Positions 36,325-45,544 are shown, counted from the stretch's first letter. The stretch is 64,000 nt of DNA from Roseimicrobium sp. ORNL1 (GCF_011044495.1 NZ_CP049143.1:3658001-3722000); one strand, 5' to 3'. Numbers and translations are program-made. The notes: generated from the sequence alone by a model not told the origin.

Positions 36325-38700
36325 ATGCATCACATCATGTCCCTGCTGCCCGCCATGCTTCGCAAGAAGACAACATGGCGGTGGGCGTTGAAGGGCCTGG
36401 GTGGTGCGGCGCTGCTGGGGGCACTGGGGTGGTGGGTACTGCCGTGGGCGGTGCCCCTGCCACCGAAGCTGGAGCAGCCTCTGCCGGTTTCGCCGGTATT
36501 TCTCGCGGCGGATGGCACACCGCTGCGCCTGCTGCTCAGTGTGGATGGACAGCGCACGCTTGCTCCTGTGTCACGCGCCGAGCTGCCGGAGAAACTGGTG
36601 CAGGCCACACTCGCTGCGGAGGACAAGCGCTTCTACAACCACGGCGGCGTGGATCTGCTGGCAATTTCACGCGCTGCGCTGGACAACATCACCTCGCGTC
36701 GTGTCGTCTCTGGTGCGTCCACGCTGACGCAACAGCTGGTAAAAGTCTCGGCAGACGAGCGTGCTCCGCGCACCTTTGTTACCAAGATCAAGGAAGCGCT
36801 CCAGGCACGACGATTGGAGATGACTTGGGACAAGGATCGCATCCTCACCGAATACATGAACCGTGTGAGCTATGGCAATCTGCTCACTGGCTGTGCGGCT
36901 GCCTCGCAGGGATACTTTAACAAACCGCTGCGCGATCTCTCGCCTGCGGAGTGTGCGTTTCTCGCGGCATTGCCCCAATCACCGACACGACTCAATCCCT
37001 TCCGCAATCAGCCCGCCTTGCAGCAGCGGCAGAAGCACATCCTGGCTCGCATGACCGTGCTCGGATGGCTGAGTGAAGAGGAGACGAAGCTCGCTGACAC
37101 GGAGGCCGCCACCCTGCAGAGGTACACCGGGGGCTTTGCTGCACCGCATGCCATTGAGTTGTTGAAGGGAGAATCGCCGATTGCGGCGGACGGGAAGATA
37201 CACACCACCATCCAGCCTGCACTGCAGCAGCGCATGGAGTCGATCATCACGCAGCGACTGGGTGCGCTGGCGGGCAAGCATGTGACGCATGCTGCCGCGG
37301 TGGTGATTGAGAACAAGACGGGACGCGTCATCGGCCTGGCAGGCTCGCGGGATTTCTTCGCGGAGGATGGGGGACAGCTCAATGGCGCGTGGGTGCCGCA
37401 CTCCCCGGGTTCCGCGCTCAAGCCCTTCACGTACCTGCTGGCGCTGGAGCATGGCAGCACCCCAGCGACCGTCCTGCAGGATCTGCCCATCGAGTATGCC
37501 ACGCCCACCGGCATCTACCGTCCGGAGAACTACAACAAGAAGTTCTACGGTCCCATCACCCTCCGTGAGGCGCTGGGGAATTCGCTGAACATTCCCGCGG
37601 TACGTGTACTGCAACAACTCGGCGGTGAGAAGGTGCTGTGTGAGGAATTGAAGAGCCTGGGCATCACCACGCTGACAGAGTCACCGGAGCACTATGGTCT
37701 GGGACTTACCATCGGAAATGCCCCGGTGCGGTTGCTGGAGCTGGCCAATGCCTATGCGTGTCTCGCACGACTGGGAGAGTGGAAGGAATGGACGCTGTTG
37801 CAGGATGCGGCCACCGCCACACTTGAGTCCGGCGCTGCGGCGATTCCTTCCACGCGCAAGCACAAGGAGCAGTGCAGCTTCTTGATAGCTGATATCCTGC
37901 AGGATGCGCAGGCACGCATGCTCGCCTTTGGGCCGCACACGATCATTCGCATGCCTTTTCCTTGTGCCGTGAAGACGGGCACCAGCACGAGTTATCGCGA
38001 CAACTGGACCATGGGATTCACGCCTGAGTACACCGTGGGTGTATGGGCGGGGAACTTCGACAACTCGCCCATGAACCAAGTCTCCGGCGTGGCGGGCGCA
38101 GGTCCCATTTTCCGTGATATCATGATACACCTTCATGAAACTCAGGGCACCACGTGGTACACGGAACCGTCTGGAATCGTGCGTGCCCGCATCGACCCGA
38201 GGAATGGCAGACGGCTGGATGAAACCTCGCCGACCGTGCGCTCTTCGCGGGATGAGAAGTTCCTGGTTGGAACGCTTCCTCCGATTGCCACGACCATGGA
38301 CTACGATGCCGAGGGCAAAGCACTGCTATCCCGCGACTACGCCCACTGGGTGACTGGCGATGACCACTGGCTGGCCGGACTGGTAGCGCTGCAACCGGAG
38401 AACAACAACAACACGCCTCCGCGCATCTCCATTCCGGTGGACGGGAGCATCTTCCAGCTCGATCCCGATCTCAAAAACAAGGGCGGCCGCCTGCTGCTGC
38501 GCGCCACTGGACCGGCGGGCATGAAATGGAGCTCGCCGTCCATTTCTATTGTGGACGAGAATGGTCTGGCCTATGCCACGCTCGTACCCGGACAGCATGA
38601 GCTGCGGGTGGAGGATCCGGTGACTGGCGCGTTTTCCGAAGTTCGTATTGAGGTGCGGGATGCGCTGTCTGCGGCGGAGAGGTTGAAGGCGGCGCAGTAG
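36325..38700 (+). CDS. pbpC: Penicillin-binding protein 1C (bifunctional glycosyltransferase/transpeptidase)
   Basis: 791 residues. An N-terminal membrane anchor (about 19-38) is followed by the GT51 glycosyltransferase domain (AAEDKRFYNHGGVD near 94-107, with the catalytic Glu, then SGASTLTQQLVK). The transpeptidase has its nucleophile in SPGSALKPFTY (Ser363, Lys366), the second motif as Ser-x-Asn in LGNSLNIPA, and the third as KTGTS (Lys550). A C-terminal PBP1C-specific beta domain (about 690-785) closes the protein. It polymerises and crosslinks peptidoglycan on the outer face of the inner membrane. Three ATGs (36325, 36337, 36355) could start it; none has a good ribosome site. Pairing with the macroglobulin gene is conserved in Gram-negative bacteria. 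Confidence 0.94.
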   Translation: MHHIMSLLPAMLRKKTTWRWALKGLGGAALLGALGWWVLPWAVPLPPKLEQPLPVSPVFLAADGTPLRLLLSVDGQRTLAPVSRAELPEKLVQATLAAEDKRFYNHGGVDLLAISRAALDNITSRRVVSGASTLTQQLVKVSADERAPRTFVTKIKEALQARRLEMTWDKDRILTEYMNRVSYGNLLTGCAAASQGYFNKPLRDLSPAECAFLAALPQSPTRLNPFRNQPALQQRQKHILARMTVLGWLSEEETKLADTEAATLQRYTGGFAAPHAIELLKGESPIAADGKIHTTIQPALQQRMESIITQRLGALAGKHVTHAAAVVIENKTGRVIGLAGSRDFFAEDGGQLNGAWVPHSPGSALKPFTYLLALEHGSTPATVLQDLPIEYATPTGIYRPENYNKKFYGPITLREALGNSLNIPAVRVLQQLGGEKVLCEELKSLGITTLTESPEHYGLGLTIGNAPVRLLELANAYACLARLGEWKEWTLLQDAATATLESGAAAIPSTRKHKEQCSFLIADILQDAQARMLAFGPHTIIRMPFPCAVKTGTSTSYRDNWTMGFTPEYTVGVWAGNFDNSPMNQVSGVAGAGPIFRDIMIHLHETQGTTWYTEPSGIVRARIDPRNGRRLDETSPTVRSSRDEKFLVGTLPPIATTMDYDAEGKALLSRDYAHWVTGDDHWLAGLVALQPENNNNTPPRISIPVDGSIFQLDPDLKNKGGRLLLRATGPAGMKWSSPSISIVDENGLAYATLVPGQHELRVEDPVTGAFSEVRIEVRDALSAAERLKAAQ

Positions 38701-38737
38701 TTGTGAGGAGGTTGGACCTTCTGGTCCGACAGCGGAA

Positions 38738-38818
38738 GTTGGGTCTTCTGACCCGACGGAGGGCAATATGGGCCCATCGCCTGATGTTCGGTGAAGCTGT
38801 CGGGTCAGAAGACCCAAC
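38738..38818. repeat. 20-bp perfect inverted repeat in convergent gap
   Basis: GTTGGGTCTTCTGACCCGAC at 38738-38757 is the exact reverse complement of 38799-38818, and each arm is itself nearly palindromic (GGGTC..GACCC). A related shorter copy, GTTGGACCTTCTGGTCCGAC, is just upstream at 38711-38730. It sits between the convergent ends of pbpC and the DUF3817 gene. May act as a two-way RNA terminator or be a short dispersed element. Confidence 0.75.
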
Positions 38819-38866
38819 GCCCACTGTCAAGGCGGAAGCCCTAACCTCCTTCCGTGCAGATACGCG

Positions 38867-39193
38867 CTATTTCTCCGCGGCCTCTACGACCACCGGCTCC
38901 TTCTCCCACTCGCGCATGCGGCGATCGATGACGAAAGGGCCAAAGGGTACCAACGAAGCAATGAACACCAATGCTGCGCGCCCCAGGGACCAACTCGTGG
39001 ACATCATCACGCGCAGCAGGGCAAAGCAGAACAGCACAAAGAGCAGGCCGTGGATCCAGCCCACGACCTTCACCGCCATCGGCATGCCGGCCATGTACTT
39101 CAAGGGCATGGCAATGCCGAGCAGGATGAGAAAGGACACACCTTCCACAAGGGCAAGGTGACGAAGCGGGGTGACGGGATGAGAGCTTTTCAT
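38867..39193 (-). CDS. DUF3817 family membrane protein
   Basis: 108 residues from ATG at 39193. Three hydrophobic segments and the family pattern RHLALVEGVSFLILLGIAMP, MAVKVVGWIHGLLFVLFC, then MREWEKE near the C-terminus match DUF3817, a small family of integral membrane proteins of unknown function. The Glu in the first helix and the Gly-Trp-x-His in the second are the conserved polar residues. Length fits the family. It is convergent with pbpC and divergent from the MFS gene. Confidence 0.85.
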   Translation of the reverse strand: MKSSHPVTPLRHLALVEGVSFLILLGIAMPLKYMAGMPMAVKVVGWIHGLLFVLFCFALLRVMMSTSWSLGRAALVFIASLVPFGPFVIDRRMREWEKEPVVVEAAEK

Positions 39194-39365
39194 GGGGGCT
39201 TGTAAAGTACGCGGCAAATCGCACCTCCATTTCGGACGGGCACGCCTTCAGGGGTAATCTTCATTCCGCAAGATTAGGCGGGAGGCAACTTCTCACTGCC
39301 GCGAGGCGTGTGGCAGACGAATTCCATATGGCTGTCATTCGTCGTTTCATTTCTTTGCCCTTTGC

Positions 39366-40616
39366 ATGCCTCCTGCGTCCAAGCCCATCCGCGCCTTCCT
39401 TCTGCTTCTGCTCACCTATGTGGGCTTCATCAGTCTGGGGTTGCCGGATGGCATGCTGGGGGTCGCGTGGCCATCCATGCGGGCGCAATTTGATTTGCCC
39501 CTGGATGCAATCAGTGCAGTGCTGGTGGTCTTCATCACGGGCTACCTGATTTCCACGCTCTCCGCAGGGTGGCTGCTGGCACGCATGAATGTGGGAATGC
39601 TGTTGGCGCTCAGCGGTGCCGCCACAGCAGTGGGACTCATCGGTTACGCAACGGCTCCGGCTTGGGGCGTGATCGTGGCGCTTTCGTTCATCGCAGGACT
39701 TGGCGCGGGAGCCATCGACACCGGGCTCAACACCTATGCGGCGATGAACTACAGCGCGCGCACCATGAACTGGCTGCACGCGTGCTACGGGCTCGGCGCT
39801 GCGTCGGGGCCGGTGCTGCTCACCGCGATTCTGGCGAGTGGTGCGCCCTGGCAGCGAGGATATTTTTTGGTGGGCGTGAGTGAACTCGTGCTGGTGGCCT
39901 GTTTTCTCGCGACGCTCTCCTGGTGGCCGAAGGTTTCTGAAACACGTGAACTGGAAATGGAAGGAAAAGCAGGCGAGGCCCAACCAGCGGCCAGCCTGCT
40001 GAGCACGCTGAAGCTGCGCACGGTGTGGCTGGGCATCGTGACCTTCTTCATCTACACGGGAACGGAGGCGGCGGTGGGTACGTGGACGTACACCTTCCTC
40101 ACGGGGCATCACGGCATCGCAGCGGACAGGGCGGGGAACTGGACGGCAGCCTACTGGGGCTCACTCACGGTGGGACGCATCGCCGCAGGACTCATCGCCG
40201 GGAAGGTCACACCCAGAGCGCTCATCCTTGGTGGAGCGTGGATCATTGTCCTCGGTGCGATCCTGATTGTATCTGGACTGGGTGCGACGGTCACCATCCT
40301 GGGCATCATGTGCATCGGCTTTGGCTGCGCGCCCATCTTCCCTTCGCTGATTTCGACCACGCCCAATCGTGTGCCTCTGCAACACACGGCGAACGCGGTC
40401 GGTTACCAGATTGCGGCGGCCACGCTGGGGATTGCCTTGGTGCCATCGTTTGTCGGATACCTCGGGCGTGTGCAGGGGCTGCAGGTGATCCCGATTGCGT
40501 GGTTCGTTTCCGCTGCGGCGCTGCTGGTGTTGCTGATGATGCTTTTGCGTTTCGCTCCGAATCCATCGGCCATCGAGACGCGCACTGCTTCCAGCAGCAC
40601 ACCAAGCACGCCATGA
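39366..40616 (+). CDS. MFS transporter
   Basis: 416 residues with twelve predicted membrane helices in two halves and a cytosolic middle loop (about 190-212). The first-helix pattern GLPDGMLGVAWPSMRAQF and the ALSFIAGLGAGAIDTGLNTY helix are like FucP/YbjJ-type major facilitator carriers that take sugars or peptidoglycan-derived metabolites; no drug-efflux motif C is apparent. The stop overlaps the start of the next gene (ATGA at 40613-40616), so carrier and MBL-fold enzyme are co-translated, which suggests that the enzyme acts on or is regulated with the transported compound. Substrate unknown. Confidence 0.85.
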   Translation: MPPASKPIRAFLLLLLTYVGFISLGLPDGMLGVAWPSMRAQFDLPLDAISAVLVVFITGYLISTLSAGWLLARMNVGMLLALSGAATAVGLIGYATAPAWGVIVALSFIAGLGAGAIDTGLNTYAAMNYSARTMNWLHACYGLGAASGPVLLTAILASGAPWQRGYFLVGVSELVLVACFLATLSWWPKVSETRELEMEGKAGEAQPAASLLSTLKLRTVWLGIVTFFIYTGTEAAVGTWTYTFLTGHHGIAADRAGNWTAAYWGSLTVGRIAAGLIAGKVTPRALILGGAWIIVLGAILIVSGLGATVTILGIMCIGFGCAPIFPSLISTTPNRVPLQHTANAVGYQIAAATLGIALVPSFVGYLGRVQGLQVIPIAWFVSAAALLVLLMMLLRFAPNPSAIETRTASSSTPSTP

Positions 40617-41581
40617 AATCCAACGTCCCAGATTCCTCTGCCACCTCACGCCGTCGATTTCTCCTCAGCACGCCCGCCGCGATTGGTCTGGCCCATCTCG
40701 CACGTACTTCTTCCGTGAACGCGCAGGACAAACCTCCAGCCTCAGCGTCGCCAACGTCGCCACCCTCCGGGAAGGCGCACTACATCTGCGTCACGTGCGG
40801 GTCCCAGTTTGCGGAAACCGATGGCGCGCCGAAGGAATGTCCCATCTGCCAGGATGAGCGGCAGTATGTGGGTCTGAATGGCCAGGAATGGACCACGTTG
40901 GAGACGATGCAGCGCGGCGGCTGGAAGAATGTCTTCAAAGAGCAGGAACCGAATGTCATTGGCATCGGCACGGAACCGAAGATGGGCATTGGCCAGCGCA
41001 CCCTGCTGCTGCGCACGCCCAAGGGAAACATCTTGTGGGACTGCGTCAGTTATCTGGATGAAGACACCATCCGTGAAGTGAAGAAGCTCGGCGGCATCTC
41101 GGCCATCGCGATTTCACATCCGCATTACTACAGCTCCATGGTGGAGTGGAGTCGCGCGTTTGGCGATGTGCCGATTCATCTGCATGAAGATGACAGGCAG
41201 TGGGTGCAGCGACCGGATGCCGCGATTCAATTCTGGAACGGAGAGACCAAGTCGCTGGGCGATGGGCTCACGCTCATCCACACCGGCGGTCACTTCGATG
41301 GATTCCAGGTCATGCACTGGCGTGATGGCGCGGAGGGCAGGGGAGTGCTCTTCGCGGGAGACCAGCCTCAAGTGGTGTCCGACCGCCGGTGGGTGAGCTT
41401 CATGTACAGCTACCCGAACTACATCCCGCTGAACAAGCCGGCCATCGAGCGCATTGTGAAGGCTCTGGAGCCGTATGAGTATGACCGCATCTATGGTGCC
41501 TTCTGGCCGGGCGTGGTGGCTAAGGATGGGAAGGGCGCGATGAAGAGGTCTGCGGAGAGGTATTTGAAGGCGATTGTGTGA
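40613..41581 (+). CDS. Tat-exported MBL-fold protein with rubredoxin-like zinc ribbon
   Basis: 322 residues from ATG at 40613, which overlaps the MFS stop; the longer open frame from 40025 is read out of frame through the MFS gene and was discarded. The N-terminus has a twin-arginine signal (ATSRRRFLLSTPAAIG). A rubredoxin-type ribbon follows with CVTCG (Cys59, Cys62) and CPIC (Cys76, Cys79). The rest is a metallo-beta-lactamase fold: ISHPHYYSSMVEW replaces the usual HxHxDH (His169 and His171 kept, Asp and His replaced by Tyr173 and Ser174), GGHFDGFQ and GDQPQVV follow. The altered metal site suggests one metal or altered chemistry. Co-translated with the MFS carrier. Confidence 0.8.
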   Translation: MKSNVPDSSATSRRRFLLSTPAAIGLAHLARTSSVNAQDKPPASASPTSPPSGKAHYICVTCGSQFAETDGAPKECPICQDERQYVGLNGQEWTTLETMQRGGWKNVFKEQEPNVIGIGTEPKMGIGQRTLLLRTPKGNILWDCVSYLDEDTIREVKKLGGISAIAISHPHYYSSMVEWSRAFGDVPIHLHEDDRQWVQRPDAAIQFWNGETKSLGDGLTLIHTGGHFDGFQVMHWRDGAEGRGVLFAGDQPQVVSDRRWVSFMYSYPNYIPLNKPAIERIVKALEPYEYDRIYGAFWPGVVAKDGKGAMKRSAERYLKAIV

Positions 41582-41650
41582 GTGTCCTTGCCGGCTGTTA
41601 GAGCAGGGGACTCATAATCCCTTGCTGGAGGTGATTGTCATTCCACTTAG

Positions 41651-41910
41651 CGCATGAACGTCAGGCGAACGATACAGAAGCGGTGCCGAAGGCCTTGGAC
41701 TGCGTGCAGCCTGCTGCCGCTTTCTAGAGTCCACAGCCTGCTGTGGCGATGATAACACTTACTCGTGGTGTGGCGTGTCCAGAAATGCTTGGCGACTTCG
41801 TCGCGGTAAAGCGTGCAGCAGGCTGCACTTTAGGAAAGCGGCAGCAGGCTGCACGCAGTCCAGGGACGCTTCGCGTCACGGCATCTGGATCTCTCGTGTT
41901 TGTCTTACTC
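41651..41910. repeat. Dispersed palindromic repeat, copy 3
   Basis: Outer flank AACGATACAG at left, then GGTGCCGAAGGCCTTGGACT at about 41682, core with TTGGCGACTTCGTCGCGGT in the same direction as copy 1, and right arm to about 41870 followed by GCGTCACGGCATC as in copy 2. The element fills the gap between the convergent MBL-fold gene and the esterase. Small open frames here (for example one starting ATGGCAATG-like at 41743) are repeat-derived, not genes. Confidence 0.8.
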
Positions 41911-41935
41911 GATACCCAGGAGTGATGGAGCCGCT

Positions 41936-42829
41936 CTACTTCTTCGCTGTATCCACAGATGTCGTCGTGCTAGTGCTCGCCGGATGCTCCTTGAAGAACT
42001 TCACAATGAGCGGTGGTGCTTCCTGCAGGAATTGGTGACCGCCGGGATGGATGAGGCTTACGAAAGGGGTGCCGGTGGCGGATGAGTACACGGTGCCGAC
42101 TTCGTTCCATGCTTTGCCCTGTTCGTTGCAACCGTTGAGCTTGCGCACGGCTTCCATGGTCTTCTTCTGCCACTCATACTTCACCAAAGGATCCGTCTCT
42201 CCGGCGAGATGCATGGCGGGCTTGGGCTTGAGCTTGGGCATGCTGAAGGGAGCCGCAGCCGCAGAGGGCGCCACGGCGGCGAAGACGTCCCCACGCTCCG
42301 CCCAGAGCAGGTAGGTGAAGCCGCCGCCATTTGAATGGCCGGTGGAGTAGATGCGCTTCGCATCGACCTGGTAATCCGTCTTCAACTTCGCGAGCACGGC
42401 ATCGAAAAATTTCAGGTCGCGGTCTCCCTCCAGTCCGTCACGCCCCTGCCACCCATTCTTCTTCCCCTCGGGGTCAGTGAGCTGGCCCTTGGTGGGCAAG
42501 CCTTGCATGTACACGGAAATGGCCTCGGGCCACTCCTGGTAGATGCGGAAACTGCGCGCTGCCTGCTTCGCATTTCCGCCGTGTCCGTGGAAGACAAACA
42601 CCACCGGTGTGGGCGCGGACTTTGCCGTGACAGGAGCATAGATGAGCGCTTCACGCGCCACGCCATCCACCGTGTAGGACGCCTCCTGCATGCCCTGTGG
42701 CATGGTGAACATTTCCCGAAGCCGCTCACGCGGGGTGGCGGGGGCGGTCGTCTGCTGGCCGTGAGAAACAAACGGCAGCAGCGGAGCGGCTACTCCGAGG
42801 GCGAGACACAAGAAAGAAGCGAGGCGCAT
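41936..42829 (-). CDS. Secreted alpha/beta hydrolase, PHB-depolymerase/feruloyl-esterase (LpqC) family
   Basis: 297 residues with a Sec signal (MRLASFLCLALGVAAPLLPF). The oxyanion region VVFVFHGHGGNAKQAAR and the nucleophile elbow GHSNGGGFTYLL (Ser near 172) match the PHB depolymerase/acetyl xylan esterase group; a C-terminal Asp in AGETDPLVKYE and His in HPGGHQFL complete the triad. Members cleave short-chain polyesters, acetylated xylan or feruloyl esters. Length is normal. A single-copy gene convergent with the MBL gene across repeat copy 3. The true substrate is undetermined. Confidence 0.88.
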   Translation of the reverse strand: MRLASFLCLALGVAAPLLPFVSHGQQTTAPATPRERLREMFTMPQGMQEASYTVDGVAREALIYAPVTAKSAPTPVVFVFHGHGGNAKQAARSFRIYQEWPEAISVYMQGLPTKGQLTDPEGKKNGWQGRDGLEGDRDLKFFDAVLAKLKTDYQVDAKRIYSTGHSNGGGFTYLLWAERGDVFAAVAPSAAAAPFSMPKLKPKPAMHLAGETDPLVKYEWQKKTMEAVRKLNGCNEQGKAWNEVGTVYSSATGTPFVSLIHPGGHQFLQEAPPLIVKFFKEHPASTSTTTSVDTAKK

Positions 42830-43001
42830 GTTGTGCGAAAACGAGTGGGATTGGAAGATGGACTGAACTTGATGCGGTTCATGTCATGACGCAGCCCACA
42901 TCGTTCGGGTTACATACGCACGCACACGTCTCGCACCGGGAAAATCAAACCCGCGAAAGCACGCATGGTTTCACGCTCGCCCTCAAGCGAGGAGGCGGCG
43001 C

Positions 43002-43313
43002 TCACTTCCCACCCGTCAAGCATTGCCGGCAGTAGTCCACGCCGGCATCTCCGGAGGGCACGAGCCCGGCAGGGAGCTTCTCGCCACACGAGTCGCAGGT
43101 GCGAAAGTAGCGATAGTCCGCCAAGGCGATCATGCGGGCACGCTCCACCTGCAGTGGGGTGGCCTTGGAGGGCAACACACAAGAGAGGGACCAGCGGGAG
43201 GCCATGACATCATCACTGCCCGCATCCACCATCTTCACCTCCACAAACACGCGAGTGGAGGTAGTGCGCACGCGCACATACTCGCGCAGCAGGGTCTGGT
43301 CTTCTTCGGTCAT
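43002..43313 (-). CDS. Small protein with C-terminal zinc ribbon
   Basis: 103 residues. Two Cys pairs close to the end, TCDSCGEKL and DYCRQCLTGGK, form a likely zinc ribbon. The N-terminal about 65 residues are predicted alpha/beta with no match I recognise. The start at 43313 follows AAGAACCTC with no obvious ribosome site. It precedes the small lipoprotein gene in the opposite order on the same strand (lipoprotein upstream, 113 bp away), so co-transcription is possible. Could be a small regulator or DNA-binding partner; unproven. Confidence 0.6.
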   Translation of the reverse strand: MTEEDQTLLREYVRVRTTSTRVFVEVKMVDAGSDDVMASRWSLSCVLPSKATPLQVERARMIALADYRYFRTCDSCGEKLPAGLVPSGDAGVDYCRQCLTGGK

Positions 43314-43426
43314 GAGGTTCTACAAACGCTTACACCATGCCAAAGGCAAACGGCGCAAGGCGCAGGCAAGGCGTGCCGCGCCAAGCGAATCACCACCGGA
43401 CGAATCATTGAAAACGCGGCGGTATC

Positions 43427-43630
43427 TCACCTCCGGTTCTCCGCATCGATCTCCTTGCGTTTCTCCGCCTCGAGATCCCATTTGCGATGCTCGACGTAGG
43501 CCTCACGCTGGGCCTCGGGCATCTGCTCCGCTGGCGGCAGGCTCTGGCACGAGGTGAACGCCACAGGCAGCAGGGTGGCGAGAAACGCCAGCAAAAGGCC
43601 AGGACGGCAGAGAGAAAAAATCGTTTTCAT
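43427..43630 (-). CDS. Small lipoprotein
   Basis: 67 residues from ATG at 43630. The signal ends in LPVAFTSCQSLPP, a clear lipobox with the acylated Cys at about residue 28. The mature part, some 40 residues, is charged and helical (AEQMPEAQREAYVEHRKWDL). The upstream frame to 43684 adds 18 residues before the signal and was trimmed. Membrane-anchored short helical peptides of this type may be Lpp-like structural proteins or toxin-antidote parts; no family recognised. Confidence 0.6.
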   Translation of the reverse strand: MKTIFSLCRPGLLLAFLATLLPVAFTSCQSLPPAEQMPEAQREAYVEHRKWDLEAEKRKEIDAENRR

Positions 43631-43879
43631 GGCAGCAACAACGGTGTCGTGGAAATGAATGACGCAACCGCGGGACGTGTGCAAAGAAAGGATGAGATTT
43701 TCCGCGCCGCGTCGTATCCGGGCGCACTCTTATGCCCATCCTTTCGCCTTCCTCTGAATCGCTGCTGCGCCCCAGGTTGCGCAGGCGCAGTGCGGAATTG
43801 GCTGTCTGAGTAGAATCGGTAAGGGCGGTGCGGCAGCAGCCAGCCAGAGGTACCACGTGTTGCGCAGACCACCGCTTCC

Positions 43880-44641
43880 CTATTTCATCAGCGTAAGCCG
43901 GAGCCGCTCGGCCTCCAGCTTGGCGATGGCCTGCTCGCACTTGGTGATGGTCACTCCGCGTGATGAAACACGCCCATAGAGCTTGGCGAGGTTCTCCGCG
44001 TGGCGCTCCTGGTCGATCTTGCGGTTGAGGGCCTCAATCTGGCGTTCGATGGACACAATGGCTGCATTGATTTGCCTTTGCTGTTCCGCCTTTTTTTCTT
44101 CGTTCTGGGCCTGGACGGTGGCGACGTTTGACTGCTCACGCACGGTATCCTCCTCACGCTGGGCCTGCACCCGGGCTTCCGCAACATCCTGTTTGTCGAG
44201 AATCTCAGCCACGACCAGCACGTCATTGGTCAGGTCTTGCGGCTTTACTGCGAATCGCTTCCCTTGATAAAGAATCTCCGTGTCGCTGACCTTGGTCACT
44301 TCCACGCCGGCGGGCACGGAAGAGACACCTGTGTCAGTCATCACCGAGATCCGGCGTGCCGTGTACCACGCGGGAGGAAGCTGAGGCCCGGGAGCTTCTT
44401 CGACCGGCGCGGGTACGGAGCCCGGTGTCGTGTCCGCAGGCTCCACAGGGGTCGGACGAGCTGGCGGCTCCACAATCGGCCTGGGCTCGGGACTCTGGCG
44501 TGCGACAGGGACGGCGGTTGATTGTTCCCGAGCCGCAGAGCCTTTCTTTTCCACGAAGAAGAGAAAGCCCCCTCCGGCCAGGAGCACAAGAACAAGGAAA
44601 GTGTAGATATTCATTAGGTCGCTGCCCGATGATGATGCCAT
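43880..44641 (-). CDS. Membrane-anchored coiled-coil protein
   Basis: 253 residues (start at 44641, or at Met10). A single helix near the N-terminus (NIYTFLVLVLLAGGGFLFFV) anchors the protein. A Pro/Ala-rich stretch (about 40-90) leads to a small beta domain (about 95-150, YTARRISVMTDTGVSSVPAG) and a long Gln/Glu-rich coiled coil (about 155-253). The beta domain pattern (VPAGVEVTKV...YQGKRFAVKP) resembles the SH3-like segment common to verrucomicrobial secreted proteins. No enzyme motif. Possibly a cell-envelope scaffold or part of a secretion apparatus. Confidence 0.65.
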   Translation of the reverse strand: MASSSGSDLMNIYTFLVLVLLAGGGFLFFVEKKGSAAREQSTAVPVARQSPEPRPIVEPPARPTPVEPADTTPGSVPAPVEEAPGPQLPPAWYTARRISVMTDTGVSSVPAGVEVTKVSDTEILYQGKRFAVKPQDLTNDVLVVAEILDKQDVAEARVQAQREEDTVREQSNVATVQAQNEEKKAEQQRQINAAIVSIERQIEALNRKIDQERHAENLAKLYGRVSSRGVTITKCEQAIAKLEAERLRLTLMK

Positions 44642-45370
44642 AACGCCCTATCCGCGCCATATTTTTCCTTTCGTGGCAATCAAAGGGGCGTAAAAGGCTG
44701 ATTCGGAACGCTTCACCAGTGGTCGCACCGGCCTATCCGTAGGGAGGGCACCGAAAGGCCATGTCCGAAAATGGGGAAAATGAAGAATCACCTACCAGTT
44801 TCTGCCGGCGATTCAGAACCATAATCCCGCACAAGACGAGCCCCACGAGCCGGAAAAGCACCCTGAGCGGCAGACGAGAGAGCCGGAGTTCAGCGCCCAA
44901 GATGCGGAAGGCAAAGAATTATCCAAGGACCGACGCCAACACGGCGCAACCATAGCCGAGCCGAATACGGAAACAGGCAAGGACCAACCAGAACATCCGG
45001 AGTGACTCAGATCCACCACGGGCAACTGCACCCCGGATATCCAACCCTCAACGACCAGCGAATGATGAAAACGAGGCCAACCCTATGTCTGGCAGCGGTC
45101 GTTCTTTTTCCTCCTCCTGCTCGCACATGCGGAGCAACACGGAAACGGAGATTGCCTTTAAAGACGTTTCACAGGAATCGCGGCCTCTGTTAAGAGCAGA
45201 GAAGCGCATGCATTCCTGATTAAATGATGATCGACGCATTGATGGAGGCGCGAGCTTGGTACAGCACTCGCCTGTATTGGCTTTGTTACGCGCAGTACAC
45301 GAGCGGTCATCACAAGCTCGGCTGAAGTCAGGAGTTGCATCTTCGAACTCTCCGACTCGAAAAACAAGGC
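44642..45370. other. Gene-poor gap with one possible broken small reading frame
   Basis: The gap between the coiled-coil gene and tRNA-Asp. At 44761 an ATG opens a frame (MSENGENEESPT) that is plausible for about 12 codons; a +1 shift then gives a charged, protein-like sequence (YQFLPAIQNHNPAQDEPHEP and on to EHPE) ending in TGA at 45003-45005. The unshifted frame is basic and Ser-rich and looks less natural. So a small frameshifted gene may lie at 44761-45005. Nothing else is seen from 45006 to 45370. Confidence 0.3.
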
Positions 45371-45447
45371 TGGCGGAACGGACGGGACTCGAACCCGCAA
45401 CCTCTGCCGTGACAGGGCAGCGCTCTAACCAATTGAGCTACCGCTCC
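45371..45447 (-). tRNA. tRNA-Asp (GTC)
   Basis: 77 bases with encoded CCA end. Acceptor stem GGAGCGG pairs with CCGTTCC (one G-U), D arm GCTCAATTGGTTAGAGC, anticodon arm CTGCC-CTGTCAC-GGCAG with anticodon GTC, and T arm GCGGGTTCGAGTCCCGT. All four arms close properly. Confidence 0.97.
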
Positions 45448-45544
45448 AACCTTGTCTTCCCGGGTCTCGGGAAGGCGAAAAGACTAGCGTATATCGCGTT
45501 GTGCGCAAATGCATTTTGATGGTTTCTTGCAGAATCTTTGTGAA

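Noticed and set aside
40025-40612. N-terminal extension of the MBL-fold frame
   Set aside because: It is the MFS gene read in another frame; the Tat signal fixes the start at 40613.
41743-42085. Small plus-strand frames near repeat copy 3
   Set aside because: They arise from the dispersed palindrome, and equivalent frames recur in copies 1 and 2.
45371-45447. tRNA-Asp as integration site for a neighbouring island
   Set aside because: No duplicated tRNA end was found nearby and no integrase; the prophage boundaries lie 5.5 kb away at different repeats.
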